64,000 nucleotides of DNA from Macrocystis pyrifera (lineage: Eukaryota > Sar > Phaeophyceae > Laminariales > Laminariaceae). The stretch covers positions 5,857,458-5,921,457 of the forward strand of contig JASSKH010000031.1 of the NCBI GenBank assembly GCA_031763025.1, read 5' to 3'. A model generated the notes under the pieces. The model was not told the origin of the DNA. It made no database searches and saw nothing but the letters and a program-made list of their open reading frames with translations. Below, piece after piece: positions 1 through 45,500 of the stretch (its first letter is position 1; each line of letters starts with the position of its first letter). The position numbers were made by a program, and so were the translations under genes.

Positions 1-717
1 CCCACCCCCTCTGTATCCCCGCCCATGTGACCTGAACGCCCCACCGTCATCGGCAGTGTGACAGTAGCCAGGGCCCATAACGCGGAAAGGGGGGGGGGGG
101 GGAGGACATTGTTCCCCTCTGGAGGAAAAAAGGACCCAAGCGAGCAAGGAAGGAGGGAAAGAAGTGGGAGATTAAAGCCAAAGGAGTCTCTTGTGAGAGG
201 GAAGAAACGAAAGCTAACGCTGCTATTTGGAGTATTGCTTCATCACATCATAAAAGCAACCAAGCAGCCGACGATTAAAAGGAGAAAAGGCCACAGCAGC
301 GCACGGCCAGCACACACACACGCCGGGGACACATACACCGGGGGGTGGTTAGGGAGCACACGCACAGACACACACGAGCGCATACGAGCACGCGGATAAA
401 TTCTCTGGCACCGGGAGCTGTCGAAAACAGAAGCAGCCAAAACGCACAACAGAGCTTCTCTCTGTTTTGAGTCTGCTCCGACCAAGAACTAGTCGTTGGT
501 TTCGTGGCTTTTCGGCGCCTGGTCTACTCTGTTTGCCTTGGTGTTGCCTTTGCCTTGCCTTGTCTTGTGCTGGCCTTGTGTTTGCTGCCGCTGCTGCCGC
601 TGCTGCCATCGTCGTTGTCGTGTTTTTTTGGGGGGAAGGTGAAACTATCGCCAAAATTGTTTTCCTGTAGAGAGAAAGGCGTTTTTCTTCTCTGTGTTTC
701 CGTTCCACTCTCTCCAG
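1..717. other. Upstream region of the importin-alpha gene; possible unproven 5' exon
   Basis: Contains a 14-base G run near 90 and a CA-rich stretch. An open frame ending at 192 (GRLKPKESL, donor CTT|GTGAGA) would join exon 1 in phase 0 and place a basic RLK-type IBB start before EECRNAG. No in-frame ATG is visible for it, so this is only a candidate. Confidence 0.25.
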
Positions 718-34556
<33,839 letters not shown>

Positions 34557-34559
34557 TGG

Positions 34560-35270
34560 TGAAGAAGCCGCCCCTGAGCCTTCTTGGAGTTGCGGTGGCG
34601 GTAGCTGAAGGCGGCAGGTTGAAATGTGGGAGCTTTCAAAGGCGGTGGCTTGGATAGCGGTAGCTCGAGAAGCTGTTGCTCGAAACGTGCTGGCTTGAAA
34701 AGCGGTACTGGTGCCTTAAAAAGCGGCAGCTCCGAAAAACGTTGGTGAAAAGCGATACCGGTATATAGGTGGAAAAAAGCGGTAGCGCTAAGAGGTCGGT
34801 AACAGAAGGAGCAGCTGGCGATTAGACCTGTAGCTTTATTGGCCTTGGCGCCGAAGCGGTACCTGGTGCGCAGCTTGCGCCGCGCCTTCAGAAGCGGTGG
34901 CTGGGGCGACGGCTGATGCCGTTGCTCACTAAACATTGACTGCATCAGTAGCTGAAACGGTGGCTCATGCCATTGCGTAATGAGCGGTAGCACCCGGCGT
35001 AGCCCAACAAGCGGTGGCTGAACTGAACTTTATCCGGTGGCAGAAGCCGTAGCTTTTAGCAGTCGTAGCTGGAGTGGTAGCTTACTTAGCGGTGGCCGAA
35101 GCCGCAGCTTAGACAGCTGCGGGTAAAGCGGTAAACTGAAGCGGTAGCTGAAGCGGTAGCTGAAGCGGTAAACTGAAGCGGTAGCTGAAGCGGTAAACTG
35201 AAGCGGTAGCTGAAGCGGTAGCTGAAGCGGTAGCTGAAGCGGTAGCTGAAGTGGGCTTGTTCGTGAAGTA
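34560..35270 (+). repeat. GCGGTAGCTGAA dodecamer repeat after the importin-alpha stop
   Basis: Degenerate at first, then nearly perfect GCGGTAGCTGAA/GCGGTAAACTGAA units at 35127-35245. It may lie in the 3' UTR. Confidence 0.8.
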
Positions 35271-36879
35271 GATGCGTTTTCGCTAGAAGGTTAGATGGAG
35301 ATGGCCGTGGCTTTGACTCAATGGGCGGCGTGCTGTTGGGCGGTTGGGGCGGCATGCCGATGGAGGTATATGCTTTTGGGGCTGTTGGGCTGGCTGTATT
35401 ACGCCATTGGACCGCTCCTCCCCTCTGGGTGGGAGGCGGGGGAGGGGTTAGCAGGAGCTATGTAAAGGATCAAACGCGTCTCGCTGTTTTGTTTTTTTTT
35501 TCTCCGCTCGAGAGGTGGGTTTTCCTTTGCTTGCTTTGCTTGCTTTGCTTGCTTTGCTTGCTTTGCTTGCCTTTCTTGCCGGCCTGCCTCATTGTGCTCG
35601 CTTTGCCTTGCCTGCTTTGCTTGCGTTGTTGTGCTTGCTTGCATGCTTGCCCTGCTTGCCTGACTTGGTTGCCGTGCTTGCCTTGCCTGCTTTGCCTTCG
35701 TTCCTTACTCCGCTTTCTCCTTGCTCTGCTTGCTGTGTGTGTCGGAGGTGATTGCGGAGTATTTTGCATCGTACGCGCGATCGTTGCAGGGTTGGTTGCA
35801 CCATGGTAGTGCTGCTGCTACCGCAACCGCTACTATATAGTATTACTATAGTTCTACTCCGCTACCCCTCGCCTTTCCCCACCTCCTGCCCTGCAGTTCT
35901 TTTTTCTACAGAGCACGTCGTTTTTTTCTCTCTGATGCTCGTTAGATGTAGAAGGGATGGGGAGGGAAGGGGAAATTTGGAGGGGTGAGGGGAGGGAACG
36001 GGGGCGTGGGTTGGAGTGGGGGAAGGTTCACGAGAAGTGCTTTCGTACGGACGTGTAATTGTTGAAATATGTAGTCGTGCTTTTTTGTTTTGAAGCTCGA
36101 GTTTATTCTTGCTTTTTTCCCTCCCCTTTCCTTCGAATGGTTGTGCCGGTTTGCGCGTGGGGAGGCGGGTTGGCTTTGGTGTCTTTGGCTGTGGTTTGGT
36201 CGTGATGCGTGTGTTTTTTTTGCAATGGCGGTTTTTACGGCTTAAGAGACAATATGTTCTCGGCTGTGCAGAATCCTGTTATGGTTTCGGGGAGAGGGGG
36301 CGGGGGGGGGGGGGGGGGGGGGGGGAGCTGGGCTCCCTCTTGTGTTGTGTGTGTATGCGATTCTGGTCTTAATGTAGCTGCTGTGGGGTATAGTAATCAG
36401 CGTTCGTTGATGCTGGGTTGTGTGTATGTCATGCATGCATGGAATGTGTATGTTCATGCGTGTGGTTATTATATTGTTTCTTGTGTCTCTCTTCTTTCTG
36501 ACTTTTTTTTTTTTTTTTCTTTTTGTGTCTCTTTTCTCTTTTTTTTTTTCGTATGTGTTTTCGTCTTGTCTTACGCTCTTGACTGTGTATCATTTTCTTG
36601 TAGAGAAAACATGTGTGTGCGTGTTATTAATAAGCGAGTCTTACGTACCCCGGAGTTCAAATTCCAATTTTCAAAGTTTTTTTTTTAGCTTTCCTCTTTC
36701 TCGAGGAGCAAGTCAGGTTTCGTACAGATTGTGGTTGGCTTATTTTTTCGCCGAAACATCCGGGGGTCTAGATCGGATGGGGTGCTGTTATAAATGTGCA
36801 TGACTGTTTTTTTCTCTGTCCTGTCCTCGCGTGCGAATAGATGCCGTGCAACCCTATGCGCCGTATACAAACCACGCGT

Positions 36880-37055
36880 GAGATACGATCTGGTGTGGAT
36901 CATGTTGCCCCTCGCCTGCAGTTGCGAGGGGTTGTTGTGCAGGATCTAGCTGCATGGCATATAGGTCCAACCCAGGAAACTCTTTCTAGATCATGAAGAT
37001 TTTACGGGTCCCACCCGACAGCATGAGCTAGATCATACAGATCATACACTATCGG
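36880..37055 (+). repeat. C repeat, intergenic copy 1
   Basis: GTTGTGCAGGATCTAGCTGC, GGTCCAACCCAGGAAAC, CCCACCCGACAGCATGAGCT, AGATCATACAGATCATAC. Confidence 0.65.
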
Positions 37056-38681
37056 GTCTATTATATTAAAATCGATTTTTTGTTCGAGGTGCGCGAAGTA
37101 CAGCGCTGTACGCGATACCACACCGACTCCCATGTTATTTTTAGGGTTGCTGCGAGTTGGCTGACTAGAAGTCGCCGACCAGTTATTATCAGTTGGCTTA
37201 GGTGCTAACGTTAGTTGCGAGCTACGACTATATAGTTTGCACGGAATTCTGCGTTTTTGCATCCGACTGGACGCGGTTGTTTGTGGCTCGGATTGTTTCG
37301 TTGTTGTTAAGAAATACGAAAATAAGTCAGCTGGTTGAATCAACTTCGCCACATAACTAAGAGCCGTCAAGTTCAACCAACTTGCTTACAGTCCTGCCTG
37401 TTTTCTCAAGGGGAGGCAGTGTGTGACCTACACTAATTTCAGTACAACAAGCGCATTTTCATGTCTTTCGTCAAGCAGCCGGCGCCATGGTTTCTGCGTC
37501 CAGTTTGGGGTTCGTGAGTGCTTATTAATAGTTGTTTATATGCAGGTATCACAAGTGGCCGGAGAAAGTAAAAAACATTCTTTTGGATTGAAACGTCAGC
37601 GTCCTTTTTCTGGTTTTTATCCTCTTTTTATACCTCAAAAACGATCCTTATATGTCACAGAGATAAATCATATAACCACGAAGCTATGCCACAGCAGTAG
37701 CTTTTAGCTGCAGCAGTAGACATGATTCATTTGGCAGTACTTGGCGGCCGTACACGCGGTCCACGTCACTACGCACTGCAAGCAAGAGCGCACGTGCGCG
37801 GTCACACGTGCAGCCAGAGTGAGAGACTCTCGCTGTCCTCCCCGGCGGGAGGGTGAGCACAACACACTCTCTCCGATTCTCCAGGCTTTTCGACTGGAGT
37901 CTCAACAATAACCCAAAAATAGTTTTGTGATGATGCACATATTATACTGTAGCATCACTTGAGAACATCTTGTTTGCGAGGTTTCAGTGAAGCATCGTGA
38001 AAGCATCAACCTCGTCACACTCCGGGATGCCCCTTGATCGCTTGGCTCTCAACGAGGAGCTCGTATTCGTCCTACGATTGGGCTCCCGTGGTGACCTCCT
38101 CGCGTGAGCATTGGACCTTCCTAATCAAGCAGTTTGCGCTATTATTAATAGGGGACAGCAGGGCAACGCATATCGTTAGCGCTGTTCTACGGTGCAAGTA
38201 AGTGGCCGGAGAGAGGAATCGTGCGTGTGCGCGCGAATTTCTTAGGCTTTTCTGCAACCACTACTACTGTGTACATAAATACGCGATAACAACGGCATGC
38301 AGTACTCTATCTATCTGTACCGCCTTCCACTGACTAGACACCAGGCTAGCCTCACTTGCTGTCTGTTTATTCTGGTGGTGGTGGTGGTGGTGATACGTTT
38401 ACGCTGCTCCTGCTGCTACTACTGCTGTGCTGCTGACGCTGCTGCTGCTGCTGCTGCTACTATCTTTTATTTTTCTTCTGTAGGATCGTAGAAGGTTCAG
38501 CTCTCCGTCCTCTCATCCGGCCTCCCGCGAAAAAAAAAAAACTCTTAAGAAACCGCAGCGAGGCCGAACCCGCGCACTGTCTACAAGAAACCCGAGTACT
38601 GGTCCAGGCTAGATCTATTTGCTAAGAAAGTTGTCTGGTCCAAACTGACATACTAACCCTCTTGGTGCTTCAAAAGGGTGC

Positions 38682-38790
38682 TATTACTGGGGGCCATCGT
38701 AAATGGGACCAAATTTGGTCAGTAGAAATAGGGAAATATATATATTTTAGTGTGCACCGTAGGTGCTATTTACTATGGTCCTCCGTAATA
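38682..38790. mobile_element. Family A MITE, copy 13
   Basis: Ends TATTACTGGGGGCC and GGTCCTCCGTAATA, in the intergenic region. Confidence 0.82.
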
Positions 38791-39224
38791 AATCAACGTC
38801 GAAGGTAATAAATGACGAATACGGTATCATCAACGGCAAGCTTCATCATTGGGGGATATGATACAATACTTGGTTGGTTGGTGTGTCCGAGGTTCAATGG
38901 TTGAACGCAGGGACTCGTACGTACGTACGGCACGGGGGCGACACATGATCCTCTCTGTACTCCGCGGGGGGTCTCTCGCTGCTTGTTGTAGATGGGCTAC
39001 TACAGCAATATAATAATGATAACACCAAAGCTTGTCATTGCGTTGTGGTCGCTGTCGAGGGACCCGCCACCGACTTCTTCTTTCCTTGATGCCCCAGGAG
39101 GAAGTCTATCTATAGGCTGATGATGATGTTCTCGTGGAACAGTCAGTTACTCTTTCTTGTGAGCGGCCAGCGGCCCCGGTGTACAGTGGTGTAGTCCATG
39201 TTGTTCCAACCATCACACACGCCG

Positions 39225-39415
39225 AACAGATAGAAGAGCATGTGGTGATCCTAACTGTAGAAAATCTAGACCTCGTACCCGAACCGCCGTTGCGATATCT
39301 GTTTGTTGTGCAGGATCTGCGTTGTACGAATCCGACACAAGAAACGTGTGGGAGATCATGGGCATCGTACATCCAACCCGGTAAAATCGTGACCCAATGC
39401 AAGGAATCAATCTAT
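39225..39415 (+). repeat. C repeat, intergenic copy 2
   Basis: AATCTAGACCTCGTACC, GTTGTGCAGGATCTGCG, AATCCGACACAAGAAACG, CATCCAACCCGG. Confidence 0.6.
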
Positions 39416-40785
39416 GGTACAACGACATGAATCCAGGATTTTATTTGTTGGGTTCACTTAGAGGTAGAACGCACGAAGCGATGAGTCTGTCAAAGCCTAG
39501 CCTACCCTGCGAGGATTGGGTGACAGGCATAGGAAGAATACAGATATTCCCACCCACCCCACAGGCTCAGTATTAGTACCTTGTATTAATAGTATTTTAC
39601 AGGGTAATAAGCAGGAAAATTACGGACGTTCCCACCCACCCTACAGGCTTACCAGGCATAGTATTAATACCTGGTGGTATTTTTTTCTGCTCGACCATTT
39701 CAATCCCAGGGATGGTCGCCACGCTGAGAGCGCACTCACCGCGGAGTTTATCCCGGGCGAGGCCCAGCTGCTCCGGAGCAGGAGGCCAAATTGAATATAT
39801 ATATATATATATATATTGAATGTTTATATTAAATGATCGTTCGCAGTCTGAATAATACCGCTCAATTATGGTACCTTTGCGAGGGGTCACATCCCTTCCT
39901 GAAGATCCAGGTAGTAGTAGGTATACATGCGTTCGGTTTATTACAATACTTGTAAAATTCGGTAAAAACGGAACGTAGACGAGACGTATTACGCAGCTTG
40001 CAAAGTTGAGTATCAACTATTTAATCAGTCGAACTCACAGCTGACGTATTTCATAGATTTATAAAATATATACAAGGCCAAAACTGCGCCAGGTGCGACA
40101 TTTATTATTGTCGCCCTTCAAAAGCGACAGCGCGCAACAGCGCGTTCACTTCGCAATCCTGTCGACTTCGCACAGGATTGCGATCGTTTTCAGCGCTGCT
40201 CGTTTTTCTCTTGGCAAAGTTAGCAAGGGTGCTCAAAAAGCCGAACATCGTATTTATCAAGGGTTCCGATGGAGACGCCTCCGACCATACACTATTATTA
40301 CCACCTGTCTGCTTGAAGTATATACCGTATTTTTTGAGACACTCTTCGGAGCGCTTCTCGTTCTTGTTGGTTGTGATCCTCGCTACCATAGATCGCTAGA
40401 ACAGACCAAACGGTGGATCCTTTGGCACGAACAGCTCTCGCCCAGAACATACATACGTCCTCCCGAAAATACTTTTCTCGGCCATGGTCACCGGTCCCGG
40501 TGCGGGAAATTCGAGCGCTGAGAAATCGATCACACCCCTCCGTGTGAACTCAACGCTCTTTGCGGTACAGCTAACATCATGCGGCGCGCGTGCCGGAGGT
40601 GCCCTCGCAAAACCTCGCCGGGGCATACGTTTAGCAGTCGGGGTCAAGAATCGCGACAATCGGGGTCAGGAATCGGCCAAGAATCGCACCGGTCGGGGAT
40701 CAAGAAAAGAGGGTCGATTGCCCTTCACGCACATAGTAGCTTGGAAACTACAGTAGTACAGACAGAAAACCTGAGAGTAGACTCT

Positions 40786-40895
40786 TATCACGGGGGTCCA
40801 TAGTAAATAGGACCTACGGTAAACACAAACACGTATATATTTCCCTATTTTTACTGACAATATTAGGTCCTATTTTACTATGGTCCCCCGTAATA
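40786..40895. mobile_element. Family A MITE, copy 14
   Basis: Reverse-oriented centre; ends TATCACGGGGGTCC and GGTCCCCCGTAATA. Confidence 0.82.
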
Positions 40896-41894
40896 GGAGC
40901 ACACCGGGAATTATGTGATCGAAAATGTTTCCGGTAGAAAGAAGAGAAAAAAAAGGCTGGCAAGGATGCTTCGATAGTTCATTCGCTACAGCGTACAATA
41001 GTCTTTTGCCCTCAGAGGGAGAAAACCAAAGAGCGCAGCCGTTACGTTCTTAGGGACTGACGGTGGGATATATGCTGCGATGGTCCCTGGTCGGCCTAAC
41101 ATCGTACACCAGCCGACGTTAGGAATGCTCAACACCTCTCGGGCAGGTCATCGATCCCTCAGGGCAGATAGATTGGTGGGGGCCGAAGAACCTCCACGAT
41201 CCGGGACATTTTTCTTCGGTAGGATTCGTACTGCTGTACCTGTACACAGATCTGACCCAACATATCAAGACGGCAGGTTAAGACCAAAGTGAGTTGCCGT
41301 AGATCGTGATCCGCGGGAGGCGCGGAAAAAAGGCTCAGTCAGCCCAGTGCTAGACACTACCTAAGACATTTAGCGGGGGCGAGAAGGGGATACACCTTGG
41401 ACCGAGGCTTGTCCAGAAGTCACGGGGGCGCGCGACCCGCGTGCGTGTGCGATAGAAATGCACTAAGTGTGTATGTATATGATTGTGTTTATGTAGCACA
41501 AGACTATTTTTGTGTTTGTATTTGACACAATATATTCCGACATCATCACCAGGCGCTTTGCGAAAACAGCTGTCGGACAGAAACAAAAATCGAACCGATC
41601 ATGCCGTATACTCCATTCTACCTCACCACTTCCCAAGCGTCCAGACCCCCTTCCCATTAGTACACCCCCTACCCCTTGGAGAAATATCCTTCGGAATAGT
41701 TCATGCCAGAAACTGCTTGGAAAATGATTGATTATCATATTTACAGTTTTTTATACAGCAGGTAGTTCAGACCTTCCGACCAAGCGGACCATGCTTTTGC
41801 TGAAGAACACCGTACCTAGAAGAAACCAAAGGTACAAAAACATTACCTCCGAACTTTTTCGCTTCTGCGCTGCTACAGATAGTAGTAGTGCTCG

Positions 41895-42524
41895 CTACAA
41901 CAAAAAATAGCGTCCTCCAACCGCCTCAGCCTGCGCTCCACTTCCTCCGCCGACTCCCCCCCCCCCCCCCCCATCCCCGGTCCCCTCCGCCGTGCTCCGC
42001 TTGGAGTCATGCAAACCCTTCCTGGACCGCTTGGCCGCTTTAGTAGAGGCCTTGTAAACCTTACCAGAAGACCTCATCGTCCCCTGGCTCCCGCCACAGC
42101 TGCAGTGGTGGTGTCGCCTGAAGCGCACGTGGTGGTGGTCGGACATGGCTCCTCCGCTTTGCCACGGGGCTCGTCCCTTGGAGCCTACGCCGGTGATGCC
42201 GCCGCCGCCGCCGCCGCTACTGCTGACGGCACGCCCGCTGACGTCTACGGCGGTGCTCTCACCCAAGCCGGCATCGAAGACGCTGTTGCGCGCGACGGTG
42301 GTGCTCGATCGCTTACGGGTGGAATTGCAGCCGCCGCCGCCGCCGCCGCCGCCGTCGCTACTGCTGCTGCTGCCATAGCAGCAGCAGCAGCAGGAGTGGC
42401 AGCAGTAGTGATAGAAGGGCGAGGACGAAGAAGAAGAGGAAGAGGAGCAGGAGGAAGATGAGGGGCAGTTGTTGTTGCTGTTGTTGTTGCCGTCGTCTAC
42501 TCCCCCCTGATGGCGTGTCGTTGC
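41895..42524 (-). CDS. Coiled-coil gene, probable C-terminal low-complexity exon
   Basis: The frame ending in YFLL and TAG (41897-41895) is open back to about 42655. It encodes Asn, Ser, Cys and Gly runs, then CNSTRKRSSTTVARNSVFD and KAAKRSRKGLHDSKRS. A phase-0 acceptor (CCTCTCAAAG) would start it at 42524; GCCATCAG a little downstream is an alternative. A different frame at 42723-42500 (MREKVSAWERTVNGATSDS) may be an extra small exon. The exact start is uncertain. Confidence 0.5.
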   Translation of the reverse strand, partial: ATTRHQGGVDDGNNNSNNNCPSSSSCSSSSSSSSSPFYHYCCHSCCCCCYGSSSSSDGGGGGGGGCNSTRKRSSTTVARNSVFDAGLGESTAVDVSGRAVSSSGGGGGGITGVGSKGRAPWQSGGAMSDHHHVRFRRHHHCSCGGSQGTMRSSGKVYKASTKAAKRSRKGLHDSKRSTAEGTGDGGGGGGVGGGSGAQAEAVGGRYFLL

Positions 42525-45500
42525 CTTTGAGAGGTGGTTGGGGTGGTGGTGGTGGTGGTGGTTTGTTGTGGGGGCTTTTGTGGTAGGGGTGGTGGTGGTG
42601 GTGGTGGTGGCGATGGTGACGGTGTGATGATGATGGTGATGGCTGGAGGGTTAGGAGTGTCCCAGGTGAGTCGGAAGTGGCTCCGTTCACGGTGCGCTCC
42701 CAGGCCGATACCTTCTCTCTCATCTTTCGAGTGGTAGCGGTCGGGATAATAGGGGGGGGGGGGGTACGGGGGTGTGGAGGGAGGAGGATTGGGGAACGTG
42801 GGGCGGGGCGGAGGGTTAGGACCTTAAAATGAGGTGTATTTTCACTGGAGGTCATGGAGAAAGGCCAAAGGATGAACCACGATACAAAGTGAACCATATG
42901 TACTGACTATCATGAAGGAAGGATGGATACAAGAATAGCATGAATGTATGTTTTGGTTTTCGAAGTATCCAGCAGGCCCACAACGTGAGGCGGACTTATG
43001 AGCTATGTTTAACCGAAAGATATGAAGAAAAGGAAAGATCCATGATACTAAAGTGAACCATCTGTGCTGACTACAATGATGGGGTGGTACAGAATATATA
43101 TACACTTATATATATATATATATCGTTATGTGAGTGGTCAACGCCGACGTAAATACAAATCGTACAAATGTCATATGAAATATATCGAGCAGCTCCTCCC
43201 AGTCGAGCGCCCACCGTCTGCCGAGAATTTCGGACCCAAAGCCCACCCCTTCTGCCAAAACATGCCTCCGAGAGGTCCAACGCACCTTGAGCACCTCACA
43301 GTCCAGCTCTCCCACCCTCAGCTGCAGCGCCAAGACCATGTCTGTCAAGGCTCGCTCCCCACTTCCATCACCGGACCCCCCTCCGCCGTCTCGCCGAGGA
43401 GGCGACATAATGGAACTCCTCGCCAAAAACGCCCCGTCCCTCGTTGCTGCAAGGCCACCGGCACCGGCGACGCCCGCACCTCTGCCGACAAGCTGCCACG
43501 CCCGGGCGAGCTGCACGTCGACCTGGGGTAGAATGGTGCGTACGCGAGTTTTGATCGGGTAGGTTGATTATGCGCAAGAGTGGGGAAGGGAGAGGGCGGG
43601 GGTGGGGAGGGGAGGGGGGGGGGGGGGGGGGGTACTCATTATCATGCATGACCGTAGTCGTATGACCATAGACCCTCGCATCCCTACAATGCCGGGACGG
43701 AGCACGTCGGGTTTTCGACGACCAGGCAGACATTGCTTGCACCAAGCGCGAAACACCGTGAGGTGTTGGTGAGTCGCATGAAGGGTGAGCTGCATCCTCG
43801 TGCGAAGAACCCCTTTAAAGGCGGATTTGGGAAGGGGGGGTGTACTCGATATCACGCATGGTCGTAGGGGCGATCGGGGGGAGGGGGGGGCTGTACTCAC
43901 TATCATGCATGGCCGTAGTCGTTTGACCATAGACCCTCGTATCCCTACAATGCCGGGACGGACCACGTCGGGTTTTCACCGATCAGGTAGACATCGCTTG
44001 CACCAAGCGCGAAGCGCCGTGAGGTGTTGGGGCGGGTCGCATGAAGGGTGAGCTGCATCCTTGTGCTAAGAACCCCTTGTGAGGCGCCCTCGCACATTGG
44101 TGACGGCGTCAATGAATTGATTTATTTTCTGGTGTGGCCACTTCAAGAGACGGCAATGGGCTTTCTATGCAACTGCCTGGTGGATGCCTTACCCTATAAA
44201 CACTAGGTGATACGACCATCCCCTTTGCGCGGAATAAAGGCTTTCCCCGCACAGAAGTGATCTAGTTCGACCTCCAGCTGTGGTGACCGCCAAATAGAAA
44301 ATTAAATAGAACGGTACCCTGATCGTCTATCCCACGCAGTGAGAGGCGTGTTTTACGGCGTCGTCGCCCACCGACGCCAACCCAACCTATACATACCAGG
44401 TATATAATAGAGGGGGGGTGTGTGGGGGTGGAGGTATTACGGGGGTACATAGTTAATAGGACCTATGGTATACACAAAAACCTATGTATTTACCTATTCT
44501 TACTAACAAAATTTGGTCCCGTCAACTGTGGACCCCCGTAATAGTGGTACTGGTGATGGTGGTGGGAGTTGGGTTTTCCCTCGGATTGCAGCTGAACATT
44601 CAACAATGAAAGTTGCCTTCGCCCATTAGAGGGCGCTTGCTCCTTCTACCGCTCTGCCGTCAAAGCGCTACTTGACGCATACCAGGTGCGGGTTTAATAA
44701 TCTATGCTGATTGTGCAAGGATTTACGGGCGCTGTTCGGGTGAGCGACTGAGACTGAGCATACGGTGCAGTGTCGGTAGGGGCAGCGGTGGTCGTAGAGT
44801 AGCGGTTCGACCGTATGGGCACGTAGGAATAGTGGCAGTGCTGCAGTATCTTGCATCAACATTAGTAGCGGTAGCAGCAGCAGTAGCGGGAGCGATGGCA
44901 GTGGATAGTAGCAGCAGTAGAAGTAGCAGTAGCAGTAGCAGTAGCAGTAGCAGTAGCAGTAGCAGTGGCAGTAGCAGTGGCAGTAGCAGTTGCAGTAGAA
45001 AACAGTTGGCGAATACGTAATACAGTCAGTATGTAGAAGTAGAACCGTAAGCAGTTCTACGAGCAATGGCAGTGGAAGCAGTGGTTGTACGACTTAGCAC
45101 TAGTGATGTCAACTGACACTTCATGCCAATGATCGGCTTTGCTGTTGCTGCGTGCATGGACAGGGTGTCGGCTCTCACCTCCGACCTCAGCTGTGCTACG
45201 CGCCTCTCCACTAATGCACCCAGTTCCTGCGATTACATTCAGTCGGGGGGGGGGGGGGGGGGGGGGATGGGGGGCGTTCTCATCTGTTTCCTGCCTTAGT
45301 AATTTGATCATTGACCACGCATCCCTTTCGAGACGGAGGGGGGGGGGGGGGTATTTGGGGGGCAAAGGAGTGAAGCAAAACATTTATAATCACAAGGGCG
45401 TGACATACGATATGTACTCTTCTACACATTCACGTACTCTTCGAAGCATTTTTTTGACTGGGTGAGGCCTCCTGCCCAGTCGGAGCTTCCCAATTTCTTT

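Larger units (their letters stand above)
34557..41894. other. Intergenic region between the convergent genes
   Basis: Dodecamer repeat to about 35270, a TTTGCTTGCTT array at 35520-35580, a G run at 36302-36325, C repeats, two MITEs and an AT microsatellite at 39796-39815. Long open frames here are repeat-derived. One short exon-like stretch at 39708-39794 is discussed in the findings. The genes on either side are convergent. Confidence 0.65.

Noticed and set aside
39134-39430. 98-codon plus-strand frame, superficially protein-like
   Set aside because: Most of it is a C repeat seen at about ten other places with broken frames.
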